A stretch of DNA of 64,000 nt from Pyronema omphalodes (GCA_024516155.1 JAJJXM010000002.1:372001-436000), one strand, 5' to 3'. Positions 12,884-24,032 are shown, counted from the stretch's first letter. Numbers and translations: made by a program. The notes: generated by a model not told the origin, from the letters alone.

Positions 12884-15067
12884 ATGAGTCCCGTCGCACC
12901 CGCAGCTACCGGCTCCACCGGCTCTGGAAAACCGTCTCGTGGAGGGAGAAGGGGTAATCGAAAGGGGGCGAAGAAGGGTAAGGTCGGAGGAGGTGGAGGA
13001 AGTAATGGTAAACGCGCATCAGGCCCTCAGAAAGTATGTGCAGTCATTAACCAAGCTTCAGTTGTGGACGGTGGCCGCACTTGTGATGTGTGCGGCGATG
13101 TAGTTAAATATACGGCGATCACTCCGTGCAACCATGGCACGTGCCATGTTTGCTCGCTCAGGTTGCGGGCCCTGTTCAGGAACAAAGCTTGTGTAATCTG
13201 CCGGGTATGTATTTCCACACCCCTTATAATTCTTCATATTCTAACTGGCAAATAGACCGAGTCCGATTATGTGATCTTCACAAAGGATGACAAGAAGTCT
13301 TTTGAAGACTTCGGTGAATCCGATATCTACTCATGGGAGGAGCAGTTGGGGATAATGTATCAGCTTCAAGAAATTGAACAAGATACAAATGCCCTTCTAC
13401 GATTCCGATGTCCCGACAGATCATGCGAACAATCGTGTTCCGGATGGCCCGACCTCTATCGACATGTTGAAAAGGAGCACGGTAAGTTGATGTGGTGAGT
13501 ATTCTGTGGAAGCCCATAATTCTATACATACCATTTAGCTAACATCCCCAGTGAATTGTGTACCAGCAACAAAAAAGCTTTCACTAGCGAACACATGTTA
13601 TTCACGCGGCAAGAACTCAAGAGTCACAAAAGTGGCGGCGACGACAAGCCAGGCTCCAAAACCCAGAGTGGGTTCAAGGGCCATCCGAAATGTGGATTCT
13701 GCGCCGACCATTATTACTCATACGACGAATTATTCAACCATTGTAGGGAAAAGCATGAACGTTGCTTTATCTGCGACAGAAACTCCACAAGCTCCAACAT
13801 TCAGTACTATAACAACTATGGGTCCCTTGAGGAACATTTCAAGGAGTCTCACTTTGTCTGTCCAGATGCTGAGTGTGTGGAGGAGAAGTTTGTTGTCTTT
13901 GAAAACAAGAGCGATCTAAATGCCCATGAGCTTGAGGTTCACCGGAATGGACGCAACAAACACGCATGGATAGACGGTACGGGTTTTGACATCAGCCACT
14001 TCCAGGTGGCAGGATCTTTGCATGATGGTGGGCGTCGAAGAAGAAGAGGGGGCAGGAACCGAGACAACACAGCAGGACATGGCCGAGAGGAAAACGATGT
14101 TCCCATTCACATCAAGGAAAGCAGACAACAACGTGGCGAATTAGCACATCAGCGCACTCAACAGCTGCCGATACACAGTGCCCAAACTATAACATCACGT
14201 ACCTTTGGCGGCCAGCTTACCCATCCGGCGTCCATTGAATACCCCTCAGCTGCTGCAATTCATAGAACAGCCCTTCAACACCTCGTTCAGGAGAAGAACG
14301 CAGAATTTCCTATTGATGTAGAGAACAGCGAGGCATTTCCGCCACTCGGCACTATTCTTCCCTGTGGTAATGTTGCTCCTGTGGCGCCTCGCAATGCTCC
14401 ATCATTGGGTAGAATATCGTCGAAGGGGTCCCTATCCCAGAATGCCGAGATTATTGAACATGCATCCAAAATGCTGGGCTTTGACAAGGAAAGAATCGGT
14501 CAATTCAGGGGCTACATATCGAGGTATAACCGAGAACTAGAGCCAGATTCTGATGAATTCATCGGTAATCTCTGGAGACTCTTTGGGGTGGAGCAATCCT
14601 CTGCACAACAGGTCGCCGAGTTTGGCACAGTTATTATGGAATTGGCCAGAGGTTGTGAACAGAAGTTAAAGCAGAAGAAACTTAAACAGAGTTGGCTTAC
14701 TCTGCAGGCAATCTTTGAAGTGAGTAGTTTTAAGACGATTGTACAACGACTGATGCTAATTCTTATTTGTGCATAGGATGATAACGAAGTTCTTCTTGGA
14801 AGACCCACCGTGGATGACGAAGACTTCGAAAGTGAAAGTGATAACGAGGGCCCTAAGATGAACGGCCAGAAGGATTCATCAACTTTCGATGCACCGAGCC
14901 CTAGCAAAGAAAATAGCAGTGGAGGTAGCACTGAAAAGTCCAGAGGCTCAGCTTTCCCCGATATCGAGGAAGCCCCGTCTGCTTCAAATGGTAAAGGAGA
15001 ATGCAAGGGTAAAAGAAGAAAGAAGGCGAAAAAGGTATTGCATTTCGGTTTGAAAGCGCAAGTATAG
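12884..15067 (+). CDS. Hel2/ZNF598-type RING and C2H2 E3 ubiquitin ligase, copy A
   Basis: Exons 12884-13204, 13256-13494, 13552-14719 and 14777-15067 give 672 aa; introns are 51, 57 and 57 bp and every junction keeps phase. After a Gly/Arg/Lys-rich start comes a RING finger with Cys67, Cys70, Cys82, His84, Cys87, Cys90, Cys103 and Cys106, ending CVICR. The Hel2-specific region with several C2H2-type fingers follows (FRCPDRSCEQSCSGWPDLYRHVEKEHGKLMC, then CELCTSNKKAF spanning the second junction, then CFICDRN and FVCPDAEC). The C-terminus is acidic, then basic (KKVLHFGLKAQV). In yeast, Hel2 ubiquitinates small-subunit proteins of collided ribosomes and starts ribosome-associated quality control; this role is inferred from family. 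Its partner gene lies at 28623-30803, and whether either is the main cellular Hel2 cannot be told here. Confidence 0.85.
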
Positions 15068-15144
15068 GTTTGGAGTGCGAAAGATATGGAGGAAAGCGCA
15101 CCACCAAGGTTCGCTGACCAGAAAAATTTATGCGGTTGAGAGTT

Positions 15145-15178
<34 letters not shown>

Positions 15179-15970
15179 CTTTCACACTGTCTTGTACATC
15201 AGAGTTCTGCTAATAACATGATGTTATGTTTAATGCGATGAAGTTGCTGTGCTGTACGGTACTTTACTGTACTGTTTTTCTGTGTTGTATTCTTTACCTG
15301 GACTTTTGAACGGCGTGTCTTTTTTCAGCATTTCTGTACTTTTTTTCTATATTTATACAGTGGTGTTCTATATTTATCCACTGTTATTATGTTTTGTATC
15401 TTTTATGTTTCTGTCTTTTTCTGCTTCTTGTAAAGTAATGATAGAAATATAATAATAGAAGGTTCTTTCTGGGCCAGTGTGGAAGGCTTACGTGACCCTT
15501 ATGAATCGTTTTGAAAACTGTCTACAAGACTAAACACATGACACCCGCATAATTTTTAATCATCAGCGCACCTTAGAATTGAGCTTTGTCTGAATATCAT
15601 TCGCGCGCATAACTTCTACATGAGCCTTCTGTTCGGAGTGCAAGTCTTTCTGGTGGTGGAGGAGATTGGCAGTTAGGGGGGGTTACCAGAGGGTCTCAAA
15701 TCCCAGGGAAAGGAACTCTTCCTTTATACTGAGATTCGACCGTAGCATAGTTCGCCAACCGGTGTAATGCAATAGCGCTCCTGGCAGCAACATGATCCCT
15801 GGTGCTTCGAAAATCCTGTTCAAGAAATTAGATCAAGAAGTTTTGATCACACTACGGGTTATTGTAGGCATATGTCAACTGATGTTTTTTGTTTTTCAGG
15901 TTTTTCCGGGAATCACATACTGTGTGGCGGAATTCACAGTCTGTCCGTCATACGTTATCACCGTCACCTG

Positions 15971-16134
15971 GCATCCGAGATTATGTCCGTCATTATGCAT
16001 CCGATATTATGTCCGTCATTATGCATCCGATATTATGCATCCGAAATTTTGCATCCGATATTATGCATCCGGTATTTGGCATCCGGTATTATGCATCCGG
16101 TATTTGGCATCCAGTATCATGCATTCGGTATTTG
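15971..16134 (+). repeat. Minisatellite, 14-bp unit (about 12 units)
   Basis: Tandem units of the form GCATCCGRTATTAT, mixed with a 12-bp variant GTCCGTCATTAT and with GTATTTG endings. About 12 units can be counted. The matching array in the other arm has fewer, which explains part of the arm-length difference. Confidence 0.85.
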
Positions 16135-16160
16135 TAATCATGCCGCCATATCTCAGTTTT

Positions 16161-16395
16161 GTGGAAGATTGGAATCTGTATGACTCTTTTTGCGGCGTCA
16201 AAAATTGGAGTTATCTGTTGTCACATACTCACGGTAGATACGATTTAATTTGATTTGAATTTCTCGAACTTTCCCAACCTTAGGGTTATGACGATCGTCT
16301 GGCCGAATTTGCGGACAGGACCGAACGAAGAGAGTGGTCCCTTCCCGTCCGTCGTCCTGGACGGACTATGCCGAACTCTGTGCTCTACATATCCA
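16161..16395 (+). repeat. Dispersed repeat, copy 1 (within left arm)
   Basis: Similar to 18433-18631 and to the reversed stretch at about 27365-27590. Shared landmarks are GTATGACTCTTTTTGC, a GATTT pentamer tract, AACTTTCCCAA and a GC-rich end with TGCCGAACT. This copy carries an extra 35 bp or so of GTCC-rich sequence that copy 3 lacks. Confidence 0.7.
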
Positions 16396-16760
16396 TCATA
16401 TTCACAGTGATCTTGACTTCTTACGCCTTTCGTTTCATTCGATACATGAGAAACCATGAATCATTACCCGCATGACCACAATCGATAATATCGTTTCCGA
16501 CTTTCCCCAACCCTCAATCATATTCTTTCCAGGCCCAATTTATCACTCTCCCCTTTGCTCGACCATGAAAAATACCAATTCCTCATTTTTCATCATTCTG
16601 AGCAACCATTCCTTCGTCCCCATTAATCAAAATCTTCCATCTTGTCTCCAAGTCCCCACTCAAGTTGCTCCCCAGTCAGATTTAATCATCTCCTCCACCA
16701 TTCAATTTCACCAGTCTCTATTTTACATACTCAAACACGCTTAACACACCTCCATCCGCC

Positions 16761-17187
16761 ATGTCGAACCACTACAAGTTCCCTGGTACCAACCTAGCCG
16801 GCAATACGAAGACTGTCCCAATCCCTCCCTCTTCCACTTGCTACTTCAGTTTTCATCCATACTACGCTATCAATAAACCCAGAACTGGAATTACAACTCA
16901 AGCCTTCATACCAACGATAGAACATAAGATGTTGGGCGATGATGGTGATTGGCCTTATCTTGAGTATGAGGTTGGTGAGGTTATTGAGGTGAGTAACTTA
17001 TTTAGTATCCTAATCTTCAATATGGCGATTGGTACTTGGGTTGGGTGAGGTTAACGCACTGATGCTGATGAGATTTCAGGTATTAGGAAGAAAGGGGGAT
17101 ACGTTGCTTGTGCAGAAGGTGGAAGTGGATGGGAGTGTGGTGGGGGGATGGGTTTGGTCTGGGCATGTGCGGGATATAGGCGGATGA
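16761..17187 (+). CDS. Small standalone SH3-like protein, copy A
   Basis: Exons 16761-16988 and 17080-17187, with a 91-bp phase-0 intron (GTGAGT to TTTCAG), give 111 aa. The N-terminal 45 residues are unremarkable (MSNHYKFPGTNLAG). The rest matches an SH3-like fold (TTQAFIPTIEH, WPYLEYEVGEVIEVLGRKGD, GGWVWSGHVRDI). The closest relative I can see is the C-terminal module of the RhoGEF at 8400-8691: both share PYL-Y--GE---V-G-KG and GW-W, and the intron falls at the same codon in both. No transmembrane segment or catalytic motif is visible. It probably binds a proline-rich or similar ligand, but no partner can be named. The copy in the other arm is at 26559-26982. Confidence 0.7.
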
Positions 17188-17882
17188 GAGTTGGATGAAC
17201 AGGAGGATATGTAGGTATATTTGATCTTTGATGTTTTTGGGAAGGAGAGATAGTTTTGGTTGGAGTGGAGAATAGATTGGATGATACTTCATAAAATTGC
17301 TTTTCTGCCAATCCGAGAATATAATAAGTACAACCTGGTAATTCGTGAACCTACAAGTCAAGGTGGCCTCGGAAGGATGCCATGGAATATATCTTTCAGT
17401 TATTCTGTATTTATGGGATGCTACTATTGCTTATCTACATATGTATGTTTTCTAATACCCTTAGTATGCATCGCACGACTGGTCGTAGGCCATCACGACG
17501 ATATAATTCAAGTATTTCCAGTACATAAACCCATATATTATATACCAATTAAACACATCCATTCACGCCAAAAATAATCTACTGTTTGTTCCTCCGTATG
17601 TTATTCCACCACATCAATCCACGCCTTCCCAACAGACCCCGATAAATTCAGAATCTGGCTTCACAGCTTTCTTAAGTTTCTGGTATACCTTCTCCGTGGT
17701 ATTTGTGGTTGTTCAGGCTTCCGACGATCATCCGGCGGGTCAACTCGGACCGGCTTCAGTGTTTCTTAAAATCCTCTTGAAAGTCACTTTTCATCCAGAA
17801 GCACCTTGACAACTCTCCCAATTCCTAGTGGTTTCAGCGGTAGCGACGATGCTATGCGACGTCTCCGGCTCGAGGTGTGCTC
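17188..17882. other. Intergenic spacer in left arm
   Basis: No gene is supported. A short open stretch near 17610-17690, read on the minus strand, resembles a lost C-terminal exon of the neighbouring hypothetical gene (TTEKVYQKLKKAVKPD), with an in-frame stop just upstream. Confidence 0.35.
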
Positions 17883-18302
17883 TCACCCGTGATGACTTCG
17901 ACCATACCCACCTCCGGTTTCTGTACTTTTTATCCATCCTGGATTCCATGGAGACATTTTCGCACAAGGTTTTAATACCCGAGTGCCTAATACCAACTGC
18001 TGTGGCGGTCTGCCTCCCGTCTTCGATACCTGTACACGTCTTGAGTGATTGTAATATTTCTGACTGGGGACTTCAACTCTTCCCGGCGTATTGGATGCTA
18101 CCATAATGCCTGACTCCGCTTTCCTTTCTCTAGTCAATTCATGAATAGGTAACGCTATTTGCCTGCCACTTTCTGAGACTTCATAAGCAATCTGCGGTTT
18201 CTCAGCTCCTGGAGCTTTGAGACGACCCAAACAACCGATGCCGAAGAATATCTTACAGCAGGCTAGTAGCAATATTTCTGAATGCCGGGGATCGTCGGTC
18301 AT
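17883..18302 (-). CDS. Hypothetical protein, possibly decaying, copy A
   Basis: A 139-aa frame beginning MTDDPRHSEILLLACCKIFF and rich in Ser, Arg and Gly, with no recognised domain. Its counterpart at 25457-25873 is conserved along the full length, including the stop. The stop in this copy overlaps a good splice donor (CACGG followed by GTGAGA), and open sequence with matching residues continues beyond it in the other arm. The true gene may therefore have further exons, or may be degrading. I would not assign a function. Confidence 0.4.
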   Translation of the reverse strand: MTDDPRHSEILLLACCKIFFGIGCLGRLKAPGAEKPQIAYEVSESGRQIALPIHELTRERKAESGIMVASNTPGRVEVPSQKYYNHSRRVQVSKTGGRPPQQLVLGTRVLKPCAKMSPWNPGWIKSTETGGGYGRSHHG

Positions 18303-18432
18303 GGTTTTCTGATGAGTGTTGCAAGAAATGAAGGAGTCGTTTGTGTGAGAGTCGAGTTGAGAAGTAACGTGGTTTATCTCAGGTAATCACTGAAAAAACA
18401 GTGCCGCAGGCCGCTTATTCCTTTACCTGTAA

Positions 18433-18631
18433 GATTATTGTGGAAGATCGGATTCTGTATGACTCTTTTTGCAGTGTATCAAAAATTCGAGTTCTCTGTC
18501 GTTACATACTCACGGTAGATACGATTTGATTTGATTTGAATTTCTTGAACTTTCCCAATCTTAGGGTTATGACGACCGTCCCGCCGAAGTTGCGGACGGG
18601 ACTGGACCATGCCGAACTATGGTTGGTGCCC
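18433..18631 (+). repeat. Dispersed repeat copy 3 flanked by 9-bp direct repeats (SINE-like?)
   Basis: About 199 bp similar to the repeat inside both arms, lying just outside the inner end of the left arm. It is bounded by TACCTGTAA at 18424-18432 and again at 18632-18640, which looks like a target-site duplication. It includes a GATTT pentamer tract near 18515-18540. No protein is encoded. A clear Pol III A/B box was not found, so SINE is only a suggestion. Confidence 0.6.
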
Positions 18632-18640
18632 TACCTGTAA

Positions 18641-20151
18641 AGTGACTGTGAAAGTTTATCCTCCATTTCCATCTTACTCTCTGAGCTTCTCACGCTTACA
18701 ACCTTCATTCTTCTCCAACCCACCTGTTTCAGACTTCAATAATCTCGCCTCCAAAACGCATACTGCTCCCTTATAAACGTGTCACCCGAATTCTCTTTTT
18801 CGAGGAGCCAAAACGGCAATAAAACAACTCCATCCTTCTTCGACACCGACTAGCAATGCTCCGCCGCCCCTGTTATCGGCCTTTTCGGGGCCCGTAGTGG
18901 TCCTTCTCGACCCACGATTTTGCGATTTGGTTTCTGGTCAATGCGACTAGGGAGCTTCAATTGTGTCCTCTAATATGGGATAGATCGAGTCCAACTACTC
19001 TCCTCGGCTTCAGTATTTCCGAGGAACCCGCCCGTAATCATGAAGACGGGACTGCTGGGGGTCCTCCACATTTACCCCCGCCTGGTCCTTTATTCGCCTT
19101 CTCTCTGCAACACTACGGCTCTCTCCCAATACTATCATCACCCTGTCGAGCGGGAGACTTAAAGTATGTCTAGTATGATTCAAAAGCTACCAGTAGATCT
19201 GTTCAGAATACTTACTGTTTGATTATAGAGTCTTTCTATCTCAGTTTTGGTTCCTCTCCAGCCTCCTGTGGGATGGAGCATAGGTATTGAAGATGATCTG
19301 TAAGATTGTACGGTTTTAAATAAATAAATCCAACTTGCTAGTCATTTGGTTATAGGTTCTTCCTACCTCAGTTTTCGGGAAATGTCCGCTTTTTCAGTGG
19401 ACACCATGGATGGAAGGTGGGGGATGAAAAGATTGGCCTTTTCTTTCTCTCGAGGACCTTTTTGACAGCCGAATTCGATTGGCTTTCTGTGCGGTTCGGA
19501 TGGAATCTTCGAGTGCCTGGACTGCCGTTCCGGCTTTGGTCGGATAAACAGTAGGCTGGTTTATGGTTGTGTGGTGTGTTTTTGGTAAGTTTTAAGTTAT
19601 TCCCGCCCATTAATTCATATAACAATAGGCTTACAATACCCGGTATGGGAGTACAGTAATATATATTTTTTGTGCTCAGGCCCGTGCCTCCGCCATCATC
19701 TGTTGCATAAACAGATGGCTGGTTTACGAGATTTACCCGCCTCTGAGGGTCCGCGGACCGGGCCGTGTCTCTGAATGGCCGTAGAAAACACAATTGTGTC
19801 TGTCTTTCAAATTGTAAGCTTTGCGATTGGTTGATGTATGTTCTGTGTTTTTATAATTCAAACTTGAAATCAATGTGGCTATTAACTAAAGTTTCTTTTT
19901 CCTGCAGCCGTGTGCATTGAAGTCAAATTAAGATTATTAAACGCGTCCAATCCCATTCCAAAAATAATGTCGTTCCCGTGTCTTTTGTGCGCCCTGAAAT
20001 ATATATTCGCCTTTCTTTGCAGTGGTACGACGCACGAGCAGCACGCGCAGTTTAGTGACTGTGGCGCAACTCGCTAGGATCGCTGCCACGCTAGCAACAA
20101 GGTATTAGAGCGCCCACACACCCGCCGCTCTTCACCCCCGAGCTTCACAAC
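18641..20151. other. Intergenic, no gene supported
   Basis: Several short ORFs occur on both strands, the longest 141 codons at 19368-19793 on the minus strand, but none shows a domain, a splice pattern or conservation. Two similar short stretches (TTCYTAYCTCAGTTTT) occur near 19230 and 19350. Confidence 0.4.
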
Positions 20152-21036
20152 ATGCGTAGCCGCCTCGCCGTCGTCGCGACAGTGTTGTCGGTCTTCATAT
20201 TCCTCAGCTATCTTCTCCTCCCCGAGTCTACACCGACTCCGATCACCTCGAGTCCGAATCCGCAACCCTTCACCGCTCCCATCCATGCCTCCCCAGACCT
20301 CCTAAATGGCGGCGCCATCATGCCCCATCTCGGGAACGAAACTATTAAGTACGTCCTCTTATTTCCACCTTGAAGCTTGGCGATTTCGAGCTTTGAGCTA
20401 TCAGCTTGTGAAGCGCGTAAAGCTTCTTGAAGGCGTGAGCTCAGCTAGAAACCCTCCAATAAGATATCAGCTGTCTCCCAGCTTGCTGTCGCCGGACTGT
20501 CGCCGGGCTGTTGCCGAGCTTCACGGTCGCGTTCGTCGCTAACATTTCCCAGAGCAGAACTCGGTCGCGCCTCCTGGAAGCTTCTTCACACTACACTCTC
20601 TCGTTACCCCGTTTCGCCAACCCCCGATGAACGCGAGGCATTAAATACATACCTGCATTTGTTTGCGCGACTCTACCCCTGTGGTGAATGCGCAGGCCAC
20701 TTTCAGAAGCTACTCAAGAAGTTTCCACCACAGACTAGTTCCAGAGATGCGGCAAGTCAGTGGGGGTGCTATGTTCACAACTTGGTGAATGAGAGGTTGG
20801 GGAAGAAGGAGTTTGAGTGTAGGTTGGTGATGGAGCATTACAAGTGTGGTTGTGCTGAGGAGGATGGGAAAGATGCGAAAGCAGCTACAGTGGAATTAAA
20901 GGGGAAGAAGGAGCGAGCTACTACTGTTCCTACGAAGGAGCAGGAGAAGGGGGTTGAAGAGAGGAAGCCGATTGATAAACTAGAAGAGAATGTCAAAAAG
21001 GCTGGAAATAGAGTGGAGATAGAAAGGGGGCCGTAA
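20152..21036 (+). CDS. ERV2: Erv2-type FAD-linked sulfhydryl oxidase
   Basis: Exons 20152-20348 and 20553-21036 (204-bp phase-2 intron, GTACGT to CCCAG) give 226 aa. The enzyme oxidises thiols in the secretory pathway and passes electrons through FAD to oxygen. A signal-anchor helix lies at residues about 5-23. The ERV/ALR domain runs from about 64 to 168 (ELGRASWKLLHT, YPCGEC, WGCYVHNLVN). Cysteines 109/112, 138/155 and 164/166 have the same spacing as the active-site, structural and C-terminal CGC shuttle pairs of yeast Erv2, which separates it from mitochondrial Erv1. The tail after 170 is Lys/Glu-rich. An alternative last intron is possible: GTAAGT at 21032 to a TTAG near 21092 would replace the stop with a short PVNMNGG tail. 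The gene lies in the spacer between the duplication arms and is single-copy in this window. Confidence 0.88.
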
Positions 21037-21363
21037 GTAGTTACAAGAGGATTACTATGTCATGATGGATACGACTTGCTGATTTACGTTAGGGTTAATA
21101 TGAACGGCGGCTGACCACCTGTGATGATGGTTGCTGAAAAAAGTTCTGCTTCTATTTCTGAGATGTTATTTTATTGCGACTACCATAGCCTAAGTACTTA
21201 TAGGGCAAAAATAAGTAAAATTAATAGACCATTTTTTATCACCATAATTTCTGGATATCCAATACCAAAATACTTGCGTAAATAACCAAAACTTACAGAC
21301 CATGCTTTATTCCCTCTGCTTTCTGGATATCCTATGATAAACTGCCTACGTAGCAGCGCCTCC
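21037..21363. other. Convergent spacer between ERV2 and GST genes
   Basis: The two genes converge here. The sequence is AT-rich and contains a repeated CTTTCTGGATATCC-like motif near 21250 and 21320. No gene is seen. Confidence 0.4.
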
Positions 21364-22284
21364 CTACAAATCCAACTCCTCATAATACCTAAAAACGCCA
21401 TTCGAATACGGCAACCTCCTCTCACTCTCCAAATAACTCTTAATTCTCTCCAACCCCTTCACCTTCTCATAATGCTTAACAAGAAGCGGGCAATTCTCCA
21501 GAACTCTCTGTGCCGCCTTCGGAAAAGCAAACTTGGTTCCATCCACCACCTGCCAAACAACAAGATCGGCATACGACAACTCCCTTCCAACCATCCACTC
21601 ACTTCCCTGATTCTCCTTCGCATTCTTCTCCAAATTCCTCTCAAACCACCCCCAAAACTTCGCCACCCTCGTCTTCGTAAACTCCTTCGCAGCTCTCATC
21701 GCCTCTTCCTTTTGGTCCTCATAATATAGTCCCGCCGCTATGGGATGATGAACATTATGTACCTCATCCGAGTAATCCAGCGCCGTACAAGCGATTTGAT
21801 GAACATGGTATTTACCATCATCTTTCGGTGCTAGGTTCAGCTTATCCCCGAGGTAGGATAGGATATTGCTGGTTTGGGAAATAAGGAGAGAACCGTCTTT
21901 GAGCATCGGGGGTGCAAGTGGAGGCGGGTTGTTGCCGAGTTCTGCGGAGCCTGGGGCTAGGAGAGATGTAATTGCTGGTACGACTCTTTGGTCATGGTAA
22001 GGTGTACCGGTGGCTTCAAAGGCGAGGCGGATAAATTCTCCACGACCGGGAATACCGGGCCAGTAGAGGAGCTGGTCTGGGGTATGTTAGTGGTGGGTTC
22101 AGAGGTTTGCGAAAGTCGTGGCAGACGGGGAGTGAAATAATATGGAGGAGAGGGGGACAACACTGTTTAAAGGGACGGTCCCAGAAGGTAGGAACAAAAG
22201 GAGCTTTTGGTTCATCCGTCACAGTTATAAGGGTATACTATACGAAGAGTAAAGAAATTCTGCCTTACACTGAACACTTGCCAT
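21364..22284 (-). CDS. Glutathione S-transferase
   Basis: Read on the minus strand: a tiny first exon 22284-22269 (16 nt) and a second exon 22076-21364, with a 192-bp phase-1 intron (GTAAGG; CTAAC branch; CCCCAG), give 242 aa. The splice makes the N-terminus MASVQYQLLYWPGIPGRGEF, a typical GST thioredoxin-fold start with Tyr in the usual catalytic position of Tyr-type classes. The glutathione-binding strand-turn with SQTSNILSYLGDKL follows near residue 70. The C-terminal helical domain contains the usual ELSYADLVVWQVVDG segment near 170. It is expected to be a cytosolic enzyme conjugating glutathione to electrophiles; the substrate is unknown. Without the 16-nt exon no in-frame ATG exists upstream, which supports this model. 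Confidence 0.8.
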
Positions 22285-24032
22285 ATTGAAGAGTTGGGTA
22301 AAATGATCGTCGAATTATTTGGGATGTTTATGTAGCTATCGATACGAGCGATTCGTAGATAAATTTGATGAATTTGATGGGATTGATATGCGATGGAAAA
22401 TAACCGTATGTTGATGACCGTCAAACGAAGTTCCAGGGCAGAAAGATTCTTTGGGCTCATCTTTATATCCGTGAACCCCGAAGGTCGGCACCTGGAAGTC
22501 CTTTTCTAAGCGGAGGTGGAGAGCTCCGTATCCGTAGCTAGAGCTTAACAAAGCGCAAATCGGTTGCATCATTACCCCGCGCTAACTTTGTTAAGACAGA
22601 TAGCTCGACGATCCAGATTGCAATCGAATGATTTCTACCTATAGGATGTAGACCGGATCGAGAGAATTGCAGATCTTGAGTGGGGAAAAATTAATTTGCA
22701 AGTAAGCTTATAAATCATCAATGGATTGGAAATATGGTTTCTAATGTCATGTGGGGTTTCTGGGGTTTGTTATTGGTGTACGTTGATCACCAAGAGTCAT
22801 GTCGTGAAGAGTTTATATTGGGGCTGCATAAATAAAATGGTCAAGGAATCTATTGATACCCTGGAATAGGGTTATACTTGCGTTGTTTGTACATCCGTTG
22901 CATTTGAATAGATGATGCCGGCTGAATTTATTCATGCTGTACCTCAATCGTCATGTTTACCAACTGCATAAATTGCAACTTATACCCACCTGGGATCACG
23001 ACTAAGTAATATTTTACCAATACCACACAAACCGCCCAATATGCTCATCTTGTATCCCAAAACGAGCTGCTTGAAATCTAGGATTTCGATCAGAATTCTA
23101 AGAAGACCTTAAAAAGACCCCATCGGAGCCCAAATATCGACCAGAACAAATCCAGCATCATAATTGAAGACAGGGGCGCACACTATACGAGTTATACAAT
23201 AAGGCCCGCCACAAGTCTAATATATACAACCTAGGAAATACCAGATAACACCCGTACTGCAACAATTAAAGTATTCGAAAACTCCAATCAATTACCATCA
23301 AAGATTTGGAACGCACTTCAGCAGTATCATGACGAACTATACTGGTAATCAAGTCCTGGGCGGTGTTAAGAATATTAAAATGGATCGGCCAAACCGAAGG
23401 CTTAGGAGCACACGACGTAGCAGGTCTACGATCATCTATGAGATTGATATCATTTCGAAGATTATTGGAATACGAGCAAAGATTGAGGCAATGGATTTGA
23501 AGATTAAAGAAGCAAAGAGAAGAAAGGCGGAAATGGCTCATTTGGCTGAAAAGAGAGAGGAGGGGTTGAAAAAACGTTGGGAGGATAAAGCTGGAAAGAG
23601 TAACATGAATGATGTGATTGCGGTATGAAAGCTGCTGCCAAGAATGAGCTGGAGGGGAAAAGGAGAGTTCTGTGGCTATTTTTGAAAGGTTAGCTCTCGG
23701 TGTTTTAAACTCCGGCAAGTATATTTGCTCTTTTTATAAAAAGCTTATATATAAAACCACAGATGTTTTATCCCCCAATAAACATGATTGAATCTTGACA
23801 GGAGTTATGTTCTAGCCCTTGACTTTTTTATTCAAAATCAAAGTTTCATGTTTATGGTATTTGATTACGATATCTCTATCAAAACCGAATTTTATCCCAT
23901 ACAATAGATTAAAAGTTGAAGGCTTCCAAGTCGAGGCGAATGTATGTCTTAACCCATACTTTTATTCTCCGATACCATTTTCATTTCTCCATTCTACAAT
24001 AACAAACACCCTACAAAAGAAAAAGCGACATC
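22285..24032. other. Intergenic, AT-rich
   Basis: Mostly AT-rich sequence with no recognised gene apart from the doubtful small ORF at 23329-23628. The last 200 bp probably hold the promoter of the orphan gene at 24033. Confidence 0.4.
23329..23628 (+). CDS. Small basic helical ORF, doubtful
   Basis: A 99-codon frame starting MTNYTGNQVLGG. Its C-terminal half is rich in Lys, Arg, Glu and Ala in a helical, possibly coiled-coil pattern (KIKEAKRRKAEMAHLAEK). There is no known domain and no second copy in the window. It may be a small lineage-specific gene or chance. Confidence 0.3.
   Translation: MTNYTGNQVLGGVKNIKMDRPNRRLRSTRRSRSTIIYEIDIISKIIGIRAKIEAMDLKIKEAKRRKAEMAHLAEKREEGLKKRWEDKAGKSNMNDVIAV

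Larger units (their letters stand above)
15068..16760. other. Intergenic: T-run, minisatellite and dispersed repeat
   Basis: A run of about 32 T begins at 15147, just after the Hel2-like gene, and is matched by an A run at about 28511-28543 in the other arm. The rest holds the minisatellite and dispersed repeat listed separately. ORFs here come from tandem repeats and are not credible genes. Confidence 0.5.
10818..18378 (+). repeat. Left arm of a 7.5-kb inverted duplication
   Basis: This segment is repeated in reverse complement at 25381-32872. Paired positions sum to 43690 at the outer end and 43759 at the inner end, the shift coming mostly from a shorter minisatellite in the other arm. Homology starts at the TTTGTTCCTTTG near 10818 and stops after GGTTTATC at 18378. 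The arm contains four gene models, each with a counterpart on the other side. Confidence 0.95.

Noticed and set aside
15792..16253. 153-codon ORF and overlapping frames in the left arm
   Set aside because: They run through the minisatellite and dispersed repeat; the right-arm version is not conserved as protein.
19368..19793. 141-codon minus-strand ORF in the spacer
   Set aside because: No motif or conservation; composition looks like chance.
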